Source of the DNA: Flavobacteriales bacterium | GTDB lineage: Bacteria; Bacteroidota; Bacteroidia; Flavobacteriales_E; Vicingaceae | Direction: 5' to 3' | Assembly: GCA_002402165.1 (NCBI GenBank) | Contig: NVVI01000012.1 | Location: 12,959 to 39,529 of the forward strand | Length of the DNA: 26,571 nucleotides | Shown: positions 16,133 through 24,103 of the stretch, piece by piece | Layout of the letters: each line of letters opens with the position of its first letter | How positions within the stretch are numbered: position 1 is the stretch's first letter | Notes under the pieces: model-generated | The model's database searches: none | Seen by the model: only the letters and a program-made list of their open reading frames with translations | Told to the model about the DNA's origin: nothing | Position numbers and translations under genes: made by a program

Positions 16133-18282
16133 CTCCTCGTTTAAAAATAAAACTTCTTTTGTGTAATCTTGCAACACTAATTGTTTTTTGCTTGAGCGGA
16201 CAACTATTTGCCGCAGAGACTATTGAATTTAAGGACAAAGATAAGTCCATGAATATTGGTGGCTCAATCTCTATATTTGAAGACGCATCCGGGACTCTAA
16301 CCATTGACGATGTTATTTCCAAAGAGTTTATTCCTTCAACATCTCCAGTACCAAATTTAGGAATCACAAAATCTCATTTTTGGGTAAAAATTCCTATCAC
16401 AAATAAAACAGATAATGATAATTTATTTTTAGAATTATCATTAGCTATTATAGATTATATTGAGTTCTATTCTCCTTCCGAAAACGGTAAGTTTTCCGTA
16501 ATCAAAACTGGAGAAGAATTTATTTTTGAGAACAGAAAATATAACGATCCTAATTACCTATTTGATCTTCATCTCTCTAAAGAAGAAACAAAAACTTACT
16601 ATTTGAAAATTAAGAGTAATGAAGCCGTTCAAATACCAATTAAAATTGGGACAAAAACAGCTATTTATTCCGAAATTAAAATTAGAGATTTATTATCGGG
16701 AATCTATTTCGGGATAATGTTAGTAATGATTCTTTATAATCTATTTATTTATTTTTCTACTAGAGATAAGAGTTATTTATACTATGTTATATACATCATT
16801 TGTATACTACTTACTCAAACAAGTTTGCAAGGCTATACTTTCCAATACATATGGCCAAACAAGCCATTGCTGGCTCAATACAGCTTATTTATTTTACCTT
16901 CCTTATCAAGTATTACAGGGATGTTTTTTATGAATGTTTTTTTAAGGACAAAAGAATACTCCAAAAAATTAAACAATCTTGCCATAATTTTATCTATCCC
17001 TTTTATACTCTCAATTTCTTTGTCATTTGCAGGTAATTATAAAATAAGCCAACTAATTATGGAAATAGGTTCAGGAATTGTTTCCATCTACATATTAGTT
17101 ACGGCCATATTAATTTTAAGAAAAGGTTTTTCTCCAGCTAAATACTTTTTAGTTGCATGGGTTATTTTCCTTATAGGTGTTACTATCTATATTTTAAAAG
17201 ATTTTGGTGTATTACCTTTTAATAATTTTACCCGATATACTATGCAAATAGGTTCAGGAATAGAAACAATTCTACTATCATTTGCTTTAGCTGCTAGAAT
17301 AAATATTTACAGAAAAGAAAAAGAAGAAGCCCAAGACAAAACTGTTGAAGTATTAAAAGAAAATGAAAAAATAATAAAAGACCAAAATATAGTATTGGAA
17401 CAAAAAGTGGAGGAACGAACTGCCGAATTAAACCAAACGTTAAGTGATTTGAAAGAAACCCAATCACAATTGGTTGATGCAGAAAAAATGTCCTCTTTAG
17501 GTCAATTAACCGCAGGAATTGCTCATGAAATTAATAACCCAATCAATTTTGTTTCTTCTAATATTACTCCACTTCGACAGGATATCGCTGATGTAAATAC
17601 CATCATTGCAAAATATGAAGAACTTGAAGACTCAGATAACATTCCTGAAAAGCTAAAAGAAATTGATGCATTAAAAAAAGAGCTTGATTTTGATTATTTA
17701 AAAACAGAATTATCAACTATAATTGATGGAATTGAGGACGGTGCCAAGCGAACGACAGAAATAGTAAGTGGATTAAGAAATTTTTCACGATTAGATGAAG
17801 GAGAATTAAAAAGTGTAAATATTAATGAAGGAATAGAATCGACATTAATTTTAATAAAAAACAAACTAAACAGAATTAAAATAAAAAAAAAACTAGGAAA
17901 TATTCCAAATATAGAATGTAACCCTGGAAAAATCAATCAAATAGTAATGAACTTAATTGATAATGCCATTTATGCCATAGATAAAAAAGACATGGAAAAT
18001 AAAAATGGGGCAATTGAAGTTATAACAGAAAGTGGTAGTGATTCCATTATTCTTACTATTAAAGACAATGGTATTGGAATTGATGAAGCCATAAAAGACA
18101 AGCTTTTTGACCCATTTTTTACTACAAAAGATGTTGGTGAAGGTACAGGGTTAGGCCTATCTATTGTAAGAAGTATAATTGATAATCATAACGGAAAAAT
18201 AACAGTTAATTCAATAATAAATAAAGGGACAGAAATGATTGTAGAAATTCCGATAAAAAGAAAAGATAATGGAGAAAATTAA
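16129..18282 (+). CDS. 7TMR-DISM sensor histidine kinase
   Basis: This 717-aa protein has a signal peptide (1-28), an extracytoplasmic 7TMR-DISMED2-type sugar-binding-like domain (about 30-175), seven membrane helices (about 185-395), a coiled coil (395-455), a HisKA dimerisation domain with phospho-acceptor His466 (GIAHEINNP) and an ATPase domain with N box at 608 ([10 protein letters not shown]), [15 protein letters not shown] and GEGTGLGLS. All catalytic boxes are present, so it should be active. The DISMED2 domain suggests sensing of a small, perhaps sugar-like, extracellular ligand. It begins inside the GNAT gene and its end overlaps the next kinase gene by 14 bp, so all four genes form one operon. 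Likely phosphate acceptors are the receiver of the next gene and the 157-aa regulator at 12412-12885. Confidence 0.95.
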   Translation: MTPRLKIKLLLCNLATLIVFCLSGQLFAAETIEFKDKDKSMNIGGSISIFEDASGTLTIDDVISKEFIPSTSPVPNLGITKSHFWVKIPITNKTDNDNLFLELSLAIIDYIEFYSPSENGKFSVIKTGEEFIFENRKYNDPNYLFDLHLSKEETKTYYLKIKSNEAVQIPIKIGTKTAIYSEIKIRDLLSGIYFGIMLVMILYNLFIYFSTRDKSYLYYVIYIICILLTQTSLQGYTFQYIWPNKPLLAQYSLFILPSLSSITGMFFMNVFLRTKEYSKKLNNLAIILSIPFILSISLSFAGNYKISQLIMEIGSGIVSIYILVTAILILRKGFSPAKYFLVAWVIFLIGVTIYILKDFGVLPFNNFTRYTMQIGSGIETILLSFALAARINIYRKEKEEAQDKTVEVLKENEKIIKDQNIVLEQKVEERTAELNQTLSDLKETQSQLVDAEKMSSLGQLTAGIAHEINNPINFVSSNITPLRQDIADVNTIIAKYEELEDSDNIPEKLKEIDALKKELDFDYLKTELSTIIDGIEDGAKRTTEIVSGLRNFSRLDEGELKSVNINEGIESTLILIKNKLNRIKIKKKLGNIPNIECNPGKINQIVMNLIDNAIYAIDKKDMENKNGAIEVITESGSDSIILTIKDNGIGIDEAIKDKLFDPFFTTKDVGEGTGLGLSIVRSIIDNHNGKITVNSIINKGTEMIVEIPIKRKDNGEN

Positions 18283-19651
18283 GGTTTTATATATTGATGA
18301 TGAGATCATTAACCTGCACGCTTTTAAAGCCTCGTTTAGAAGGTTATTTGAGATACACATAGCAGTTTCTGCAGAAGAAGGTTATAAAATTTTAAAAACC
18401 AACCCTATTGAAGTTGTAATTTCAGATCAACGAATGCCAGGAAAGTCTGGTGTTGATTTTTTTGAATCAATATTAGATATACACCCAAACCCTATTCGAA
18501 TTTTATTAACTGCTTATAGCGACATAAATGCTGTAATAGATGCTATTAATAGAGGCAGTGTTTACCGTTACGTTACAAAACCTTGGAACGAATACGACTT
18601 AAAATTAACGATAGAAAATGCTTACCATTTATATCATCTTAAAGAACAGAACAACAAATTAAGCCTTAAATACCGTAAAGTTTTTTCCGATTCATCGGAT
18701 CCTATTCTTTTATTCGATACAAAAGGAAGAATCGTTGACTATAACAAAGCGGCTATCAATTTTATTGGCGCAGGTAGTAATTCATTAAATTTACTTCCAA
18801 TTAGTAGTATAATTAAAGATAAAAATGATACTCACGAAATCATTAATAAACTAAATAAAAAAGGAATTATAACTGGATTTGAATGCCAAATTTATGGCAA
18901 AAATAATAGCATAAAAAACTGCTTGATTTCTGCCAATAAAATAACAGATAGTTACGGTGAAATAATAAGTTATCAGGTAATTATTAAAGACATTACTGAG
19001 CAAAGCAAAATGAATCAACTTTTACTTAAAAAAACCATCGAAACTCAGGAACAAGAAAGAGAAAGAATATCTAGGGATTTACATGATGGAATTGGGCAAT
19101 CTTTAGTAGCGTTAAAATTACATTTTGAAAGTTTAGAAAATAATTATAATCAAAATAATAATATAGAAAATGAATTAAAGTCAATCCCAAAAATCTTAAC
19201 AAATGCGATATCGGATTTAAGAAGAATATGCCATAACACCTTACCTCTTGCTTTATATGAATATGGTATAATAGAAGCAATTAAAGAGTTACAACAAACT
19301 AATTCTAATGATAATTGTAAAATATTTTTTGATTATAATGCTAATTTTCCAATAATAACTAATCCTTTTAGCATTTCTATTTTTAGGATAATTCAAGAGT
19401 TTATCAATAATAGTATAAAGCATAGTAATGCAACTGAAATTAGAATTAAATTAGAAAATAATAAAGAGCATATTATTTTAAATTTAAAAGACAATGGTAT
19501 TGGATTTAACATAAATGACATGAAACTATCTAAAGGACATGGATTGAAAAATATAAAAAACAGGATTGAATCTCTTAAAGGAAAAGCAAGCATGAATAGC
19601 ATTATGAATGAAGGAACAGAATTTAACATTTCTTTCCCTGTTCATGCATAA
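18269..19651 (+). CDS. Receiver-PAS-HisKA_3 hybrid kinase
   Basis: The 460-aa cytoplasmic protein has an N-terminal receiver (phospho-acceptor D53 in ISDQRMPG, YVTKPW), a PAS domain (about 140-250: DPILLFDTKGRIVDYN, IIKDITEQ), a HisKA_3 domain with His272 (RISRDLHDGIGQSL) and a C-terminal ATPase (FINNSIKHSNA, DNGIGFN, GHGLKNIKNRIE). No membrane segment is visible. It is well placed as a relay: its receiver could accept phosphate from the upstream 7TMR-DISM kinase, and its HisKA_3 part could phosphorylate a NarL-type regulator such as the one at 9446-10087. This wiring is inferred from family pairing rules. It is the last gene of the operon. Confidence 0.95.
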   Translation: MEKIKVLYIDDEIINLHAFKASFRRLFEIHIAVSAEEGYKILKTNPIEVVISDQRMPGKSGVDFFESILDIHPNPIRILLTAYSDINAVIDAINRGSVYRYVTKPWNEYDLKLTIENAYHLYHLKEQNNKLSLKYRKVFSDSSDPILLFDTKGRIVDYNKAAINFIGAGSNSLNLLPISSIIKDKNDTHEIINKLNKKGIITGFECQIYGKNNSIKNCLISANKITDSYGEIISYQVIIKDITEQSKMNQLLLKKTIETQEQERERISRDLHDGIGQSLVALKLHFESLENNYNQNNNIENELKSIPKILTNAISDLRRICHNTLPLALYEYGIIEAIKELQQTNSNDNCKIFFDYNANFPIITNPFSISIFRIIQEFINNSIKHSNATEIRIKLENNKEHIILNLKDNGIGFNINDMKLSKGHGLKNIKNRIESLKGKASMNSIMNEGTEFNISFPVHA

Positions 19652-19690
19652 TAATTATTGTAAACACCCTCTACTTTTACTGTTCCATCC

Positions 19691-19702
19691 GCTTAATTAA
19701 GC
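19691..19702. terminator. Short palindrome after the kinase operon
   Basis: GCTTAATTAAGC is a perfect 12-bp palindrome 39 nt after the operon stop, followed by a T-rich stretch. It may contribute to termination, but the stem is short and has no proper loop. Confidence 0.2.
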
Positions 19703-19874
19703 TATAAATCCTTTTCTTTTTTTTTATGAAGTTAATATTTCCAATAAATTCTCTAGGTAACTTCCCTTAAAATAATAATGGGGTTTTACTAGATAAATTT
19801 AAGGTATTCTACTCTTTTATTTCTTTACCATTTGATTTAAATTTATGGTAATGATATAGTTAAAAGAGAAAATC

Positions 19875-20306
19875 ATGGAGAATCAAAAAATACTTGTACC
19901 GAAACCCAGTAATAATTCGATAATTACATTCCTATTTGGATTAGTATTGATACTAACATCAATAACAGCTAACGCACAATTTGCATCTAAAAGCATCCCT
20001 CCTAATAGCAGTCAAATAGTTGATTATCAAATACAAATATTTGAAGTAGCAAAAATAGAAAATAAACTCTATTTTAAGTTTGTAGTGATTGAAAATATGC
20101 TCAATACATCTTATACATTAGAATATTCAGATAATGGAATAGATTTTTATACCATCCAATTAAAAGAAGGTTTTAAGTCTCCTAATGGAACTCCACTAAT
20201 GTATTGTTACACTGTAAATGATTTGAACAATTTTAATTCTAAGAAATTTAGAATAAGAAGAGGCTCAAAAAAGGGAGTTAACTATTCTTTGGTAATTAAT
20301 GGATAA
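19875..20306 (+). CDS. Small exported beta-sandwich-like protein
   Basis: The 143-aa protein has a 16-residue hydrophilic start, a hydrophobic helix (about 17-35) and a likely cleavage site after ANAQ. The mature part (about 105 residues) has alternating strands, including YTLEYSDNGIDFYTIQ and KKFRIRRGSKKG. This resembles the common Bacteroidota extracellular module of the form 'ERSxDGxxFxxI ... YYRLK', often found in Por-secreted proteins. No sorting domain is attached. It is separated from the kinase operon by 223 bp and probably has its own promoter, though I see no good consensus. It is the last gene before the mnmE terminator, so it sits at the island edge. Function unknown. Confidence 0.65.
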   Translation: MENQKILVPKPSNNSIITFLFGLVLILTSITANAQFASKSIPPNSSQIVDYQIQIFEVAKIENKLYFKFVVIENMLNTSYTLEYSDNGIDFYTIQLKEGFKSPNGTPLMYCYTVNDLNNFNSKKFRIRRGSKKGVNYSLVING

Positions 20307-20375
20307 TTATTTCACCATCATTTTAAGTTTTCATCATAAAACCATATGGTAAATCTTTTTGTCAAAATTGGGAAG

Positions 20376-20394
20376 TTTCCAGAAATTTCCAGAA
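20376..20394. repeat. Tandem TTTCCAGAA repeat near the mnmE end
   Basis: TTTCCAGAA occurs at 20376-20384 and 20386-20394, a 10-bp period, about 70-90 bp from the mnmE core. It could be an arm-type integrase site or chance. Confidence 0.35.
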
Positions 20395-20424
20395 AAAAAT
20401 AGCATCATAAAATGCTATTTTTTT
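20393..20424. terminator. Bidirectional terminator hairpin
   Basis: A perfect 13-bp stem (AAAAAAATAGCAT pairing with ATGCTATTTTTTT) has a 6-nt CATAAA loop. The A tract on one side and T tract on the other let it terminate both mnmE and the convergent small exported protein gene. Confidence 0.85.
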
Positions 20425-20464
20425 GAAGTAATTATAAGATAAAAAGAGACATCGGAAAAAGTAG

Positions 20465-20482
20465 TTACTTTCCGATACAGAA
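20465..20482 (-). other. mnmE 3'-terminal core (candidate attachment site)
   Basis: The minus strand reads TTCTGTATCGGAAAGTAA, the FCIGK-stop codons of mnmE. SGI1 and related islands are known to integrate into the corresponding last 18 bp of this gene in other bacteria. Three copies lie at 9292, 7112 and 6043 in the same orientation. An imperfect inverted repeat spans it, ATCGGAAA (20451-20458) against TTTCCGAT (20469-20476). Confidence 0.72.
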
Positions 20483-21829
20483 CTTACTAAAGATGTTATC
20501 TAACAAATCATCTGTTGTAATATCGCCAGTAATCATTCCTAATTGGTGGAGGGCTTGCCTGATGTCCATGGCTAAGAAATCGCCAGTAATGTTGTTTCCT
20601 AAACCTTCGAGCACCGTATTAAGCGATTCGTTGGCTTTGCTGAGTGCTCCGTAATGCCTTACATTGGTTACTACTACATCATTAGACTTTATTAAATTAT
20701 CGGTTACTGCGTTAAACAACGATTCTTTTAGCTTTTCTAAATTGTCATTCTCTTTTGCAGAAATAAAATAACAATCAAGCTTTTTAAACGCTGCCAATTT
20801 ATCTGCATCAACTAAATCGGTTTTATTAGCAATTACCAATCGAGAAATTTTAGCATTTAGCTGCCCTAAATCTTCTTCTACCTCTTGTAACGAAAGGGCA
20901 TTAATATCAAATAAATAAAGATAAATGGCAGATTTTTCTATCTGTTCAAAAGCTTTCTCCACTCCTATTTTTTCAAGTTCATCAGTTGTTTCTCTAAGCC
21001 CAGCGGTATCAACAAAACGGAACTGCACCCCATTTATGTTCAGCATTTCTTCTATCGTATCTCTTGTTGTACCTGCAGTAGCAGAAACAATTGCTCTGTC
21101 TTCATTTAATAATGAGTTGAGTAAAGTCGATTTCCCTGCATTTGGTCTACCAACAATAGCTACAGGAACTCCAGTTTTAATTACATTTCCGTAATCAAAA
21201 GAACTAATTAAAGCCATTAACGCTTTATTCAAGTTCTCTACCAATTCTTTTAAATCTTCTCTATCTGCGAATTCTACATCTTCTTCTCCAAAATCGAGCT
21301 CTAACTCAATTAACGAAGCAAAATGAATTAACTCTTCACGTAATTTTTGTATTTCGCTAGAGAAACCTCCACGCATTTGGTTCATTGCCAATTCGTGTGA
21401 AGTTTCCGAGTTAGCCGCAATTACATCTGCTACTGCTTCGGCTTGAGACAAATCTAATTTTCCATTTAAGAAAGCACGCAAAGTAAACTCTCCTGGCCCT
21501 GCAGAAATAGCTCCATTGGTAATTAACAACTGTAACACTTGTTGTTGTATGTATGGCGAACCGTGTGTAGAAATCTCTACTGAGTTTTCTCCTGTAAAGG
21601 ATTTCTTGTCTTTAAATACGGTTACCAAAACTTCATCAACAATCTTTTCTTTAGCTCTTATTGTACCGAAATGTACGGTATGAGATTCAACCTTGGCTAA
21701 ATCTTTTCCGAAAAATACTTTATTGCAAATGGTTATGGCATCGGCTCCAGAAAGTCTAATAATAGCAATAGCACCTATTCCTGAGGCAGTTGCCAAAGCA
21801 CATATTGTAGATGATGAGTATTGAGGCAT
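20465..21829 (-). CDS. mnmE: tRNA uridine-5-carboxymethylaminomethyl GTPase MnmE
   Basis: This 454-aa protein is a full-length MnmE (TrmE/ThdF), the GTPase that with MnmG modifies the wobble uridine of certain tRNAs. Visible features are the N-terminal tetrahydrofolate-binding domain (about 1-120: ICALATASGIGAIAIIRLSG), a helical domain and the inserted G domain (about 218-375) with G1 GRPNAGKST (227-235), TAGTTRD, G3 DTAG (274-277) and G4 NKTD. The C-terminal FCIGK carries the catalytic-site cysteine C451. It is complete despite the inferred integrations at its 3' end, as expected when the core regenerates the coding end. A TATCTTTG element 8 nt before its ATG suggests a near-leaderless transcript. 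Confidence 0.98.
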   Translation of the reverse strand: MPQYSSSTICALATASGIGAIAIIRLSGADAITICNKVFFGKDLAKVESHTVHFGTIRAKEKIVDEVLVTVFKDKKSFTGENSVEISTHGSPYIQQQVLQLLITNGAISAGPGEFTLRAFLNGKLDLSQAEAVADVIAANSETSHELAMNQMRGGFSSEIQKLREELIHFASLIELELDFGEEDVEFADREDLKELVENLNKALMALISSFDYGNVIKTGVPVAIVGRPNAGKSTLLNSLLNEDRAIVSATAGTTRDTIEEMLNINGVQFRFVDTAGLRETTDELEKIGVEKAFEQIEKSAIYLYLFDINALSLQEVEEDLGQLNAKISRLVIANKTDLVDADKLAAFKKLDCYFISAKENDNLEKLKESLFNAVTDNLIKSNDVVVTNVRHYGALSKANESLNTVLEGLGNNITGDFLAMDIRQALHQLGMITGDITTDDLLDNIFSKFCIGK

Positions 21830-21836
21830 TTGAGCA

Positions 21837-21844
21837 CAAAGATA
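21837..21844 (-). promoter_or_regulatory. mnmE: -7 element of mnmE
   Basis: A perfect TATCTTTG on the minus strand ends 8 nt before the ATG at 21829. No clear TTG is seen at the standard distance. Confidence 0.5.
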
Positions 21845-21855
21845 TTAAAAAAGCG

Positions 21856-21979
21856 ATGTCATTCTGAGAAATGTCACACTGAGCCTGTCGAAGTGTTATC
21901 GAAGGGTTTAACAATCTTGCATATTTTTTATCAATACTTTACTTCGGCTACGCTCAACATAAACTAGCTCAACATGACA
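21856..21979. repeat. Dispersed REP/MITE-like intergenic repeat
   Basis: The segment carries TGTCACACTGAGC followed by CTGTCGAAG, and ends with CTTCGGCTACGCTCAA and GCTCAACATGACA. The outer arms pair as an imperfect inverted repeat (10 of 13 bases). This TGTCAnnCTGAGC/TCGAAG pattern is a familiar dispersed intergenic repeat in many Bacteroidota. It fills the gap between the lipoprotein gene and mnmE and may fold as a long hairpin. Confidence 0.65.
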
Positions 21980-21987
21980 AAAAATAG

Positions 21988-22974
21988 TTATTCATTTAAC
22001 GCCCAATCATATTCTAAATAAGAAATTTTAGCGTTCTCATTTACTTTGACACTTCCGTATTTATTAATAAACGCAATTACACCATCTTTAAAATCAACTT
22101 TATACCAATCAAATATCTGACTAATTTCAATTTTATCTGCTGTAATTTTATTTCTAAATCCATCATTAATCCAAGCTTTTACTTGCTTGGTGAGTTGTGT
22201 ACTTAATTTTTTTGGCAAATATGCTCCACTCATCATTTCAGGACATGATTTAGCCGCACAATTCAATGCAGCATGTATTCTCGGATCTTTAAAACGTGGT
22301 CGGATAATCTTGTTTTCAATATCGTTTAACGAATAAATTTTATCGCCAGATTTAATGAATTTTTTATCCCAAGGTTTACCTCCATTTATCTTAGTTATGC
22401 TTTTTATAGGATAATTAGAAACTATTAAATAAACTGTTGAAGCATTATACAAATTAAGCCAATAAGCCAATTTTTCATTTTTAGTCCAATCACTTTTCGG
22501 AGGAGTATTTTTTAAGTGTTCTAAATAAGTTTCAATTTTTGAACTATTAGCTCTCATTCCTGTGTAATAAACATTACCAGCTCCTGTAACGTGTTTTTTT
22601 GTTAATTCATTCCAAGCAGTATGATTGGGGCGTATAACTTCAACTGGTTTTTCTTTTTGTTCAACTTCTTCTTCTTTTATGGGTTCTAATACATCTTCTT
22701 TTACATCATTAATATCTTGTTTGGCTTTTTCTTCAATTGCTGTTTCAATATTTCCGACTTTTAACTCTGTTGTTTGTGCTTCTTTTGTAGTTTCAGTTTC
22801 TTCCTCATTTAAAATGGTTTCAACTCTTTCTTCGTTATTTATTGCTAATAAATCTTCCTTATTTTCTTCTGCAGATATTTCTACTAATGCCTCTTCTGTT
22901 ATTTGTTCTGTATTGTTGCTTCCGCAAGCTATCATAGAAATTGATAATGCTATTATTAAGTATTTCTTTTTCAC
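21988..22974 (-). CDS. DUF547 lipoprotein
   Basis: The 328-aa protein starts with GTG at 22974, in frame with a lipoprotein signal peptide ending SMIAC (lipid-modified Cys17). A long acidic Glu-rich linker (about 20-115) follows, then a DUF547 domain (about 120-325) with AYWLNLYNASTVYLIV, PIKSITKI, GKPWDKKFI, SLNDIENKIIRPRFKDPRIHAALNCAAKSCPEM and WINDGFRN. It should be anchored in a membrane facing the periplasm. The domain's biochemical role is unknown; conserved His and Cys residues (HAALNCAAKSC) suggest possible catalytic or binding activity. It is the last gene of a three-gene run, 11 bp after the 103-aa gene. Confidence 0.92.
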   Translation of the reverse strand: MKKKYLIIALSISMIACGSNNTEQITEEALVEISAEENKEDLLAINNEERVETILNEEETETTKEAQTTELKVGNIETAIEEKAKQDINDVKEDVLEPIKEEEVEQKEKPVEVIRPNHTAWNELTKKHVTGAGNVYYTGMRANSSKIETYLEHLKNTPPKSDWTKNEKLAYWLNLYNASTVYLIVSNYPIKSITKINGGKPWDKKFIKSGDKIYSLNDIENKIIRPRFKDPRIHAALNCAAKSCPEMMSGAYLPKKLSTQLTKQVKAWINDGFRNKITADKIEISQIFDWYKVDFKDGVIAFINKYGSVKVNENAKISYLEYDWALNE

Positions 22975-22985
22975 CTTTTTAAATT

Positions 22986-23297
22986 TTATTCTTTGATGTA
23001 ATTAAAAACAAAAACAGTTTCATTTTGCACTATCCTACACTTTGAACAGTGCGATATGTGTGTAAATTGATAAGGTTCCTTGATATCGAAAACCGAGCCA
23101 TTATTTTCTATTTCAAAAATCCTATCACAATCTAAACTTCCTTTTGGGGTAAATCTTTTTATATTATATTGTTTTTCATTGTCTGTCTTATCTATGCAAA
23201 ACCATGTTCCAACTCCTTGTCCAAGTAACCATTTAGAATGTTTTGGAATAACGTTGGGTAATGCTGGTGAATGTATTGTTCCTATATTAGACTGCAT
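22986..23297 (-). CDS. Hypothetical protein, coupled to upstream gene
   Basis: The 103-aa protein has no signal peptide. It contains SKWLLGQGVGTWFCIDK, YNIKRFTPKGSLDCDRIFEI and HISHCSKCRIVQNETVFVFNY, the last with an HCxxC arrangement that could bind a metal. I do not recognise the family with confidence. Its ATG lies 4 nt after the stop of the 243-aa gene, so the two are probably co-translated and may work together. Confidence 0.75.
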   Translation of the reverse strand: MQSNIGTIHSPALPNVIPKHSKWLLGQGVGTWFCIDKTDNEKQYNIKRFTPKGSLDCDRIFEIENNGSVFDIKEPYQFTHISHCSKCRIVQNETVFVFNYIKE

Positions 23298-23301
23298 AAA
23301 T

Positions 23302-24033
23302 TTAGATGAATTCTACCGTTAAATTATTTGTTAAAACTTTTATTACGATAGTTTCTTTTGTTTTTGATTTAAAAAATTTCTTAAAACCATAAAACTTACT
23401 TTTTCTCATGATTATCTCTCCATTACTTACCTCATAAAAATGACAACAATCGTTCAGGACTTTGTTGTTAGATCTCGGTGTTGCGGAAATAGTGTAAGGA
23501 AATATAATCATGAACTTAGTTAACCAATTTTTAGTCGATTTTAAAACAACTTGAGCGACCAATCGAGAACAAGTTGTTCCTCTAAACTCAAAAGGTCCAT
23601 ACGGCACAGCTTCTCTTGATTGTATTTGCATTACTTTATTGTAAGCTTTATTATAAACTATGTTTTTAACAATAGAAGCTGTCATTCTTCCTTCCCCATG
23701 ACAAGATTTGTTGTTAAATCGTTCTAACAAAATCTCTTCTAAATTGGTAATTACACCATTATTGATAAGTGCTCTATGCTTAATTTCAATATCTGGGTCG
23801 GTTAGTTTACTTCTAACTCTTCCATATTTTATTGGAGTATGATACCTCCCGAAATCAAAATATTCAATGCTCCCACTTTTATTATTGATTAATAAAAAAG
23901 CTGAGTGACCTGCTTTATAATAACCATCTGTAATTGCACTAACCCAGCGCATAGGCTCATCATACCATTTCCCTTCCTGGATTACCTTTGTATCAGGCCA
24001 AGCCAAAACAATTATGGTTGCAGAGTTATTCAT
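23302..24033 (-). CDS. DUF6695-like protein, possible papain-like fold
   Basis: I use the ATG at 24033 (243 aa); one codon upstream is a TTG. The protein resembles a conserved Flavobacteriia family that I recall as DUF6695. It has no signal peptide. The arrangement GHSAFLLINNKSG...YFDFGRYHTP early and FRGTTCSRLVAQVV later (a His followed by a distant Cys) recalls permuted NlpC/P60-type papain-like enzymes, such as amidases or acyltransferases. That fold assignment is inference. It heads the run leading to the 103-aa protein and the DUF547 lipoprotein. Confidence 0.8.
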   Translation of the reverse strand: MNNSATIIVLAWPDTKVIQEGKWYDEPMRWVSAITDGYYKAGHSAFLLINNKSGSIEYFDFGRYHTPIKYGRVRSKLTDPDIEIKHRALINNGVITNLEEILLERFNNKSCHGEGRMTASIVKNIVYNKAYNKVMQIQSREAVPYGPFEFRGTTCSRLVAQVVLKSTKNWLTKFMIIFPYTISATPRSNNKVLNDCCHFYEVSNGEIIMRKSKFYGFKKFFKSKTKETIVIKVLTNNLTVEFI

Positions 24034-24103
24034 CAAATTAATTATAACCCAAATTTAAAAAATAATTATAAAGAATAATGTCTAATCGTTGACAGAAATA
24101 ATT

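Noticed and set aside
18712..18726. GATACAAAAGG stretch resembling the mnmE core
   Set aside because: It is in frame within the PAS domain of the kinase (LLFDTKGRI), matches only part of the core and has no flank similarity.
19888..19902. CTTGTACCGAAA resembling the core in reverse
   Set aside because: Only a partial match, inside the small exported protein gene, in a place easily explained by chance.
22625..22996. Plus-strand 123-aa frame over the DUF547 gene
   Set aside because: It is Ser-rich because it mirrors the Glu-rich linker; the opposite strand has a lipobox and a DUF547 domain.
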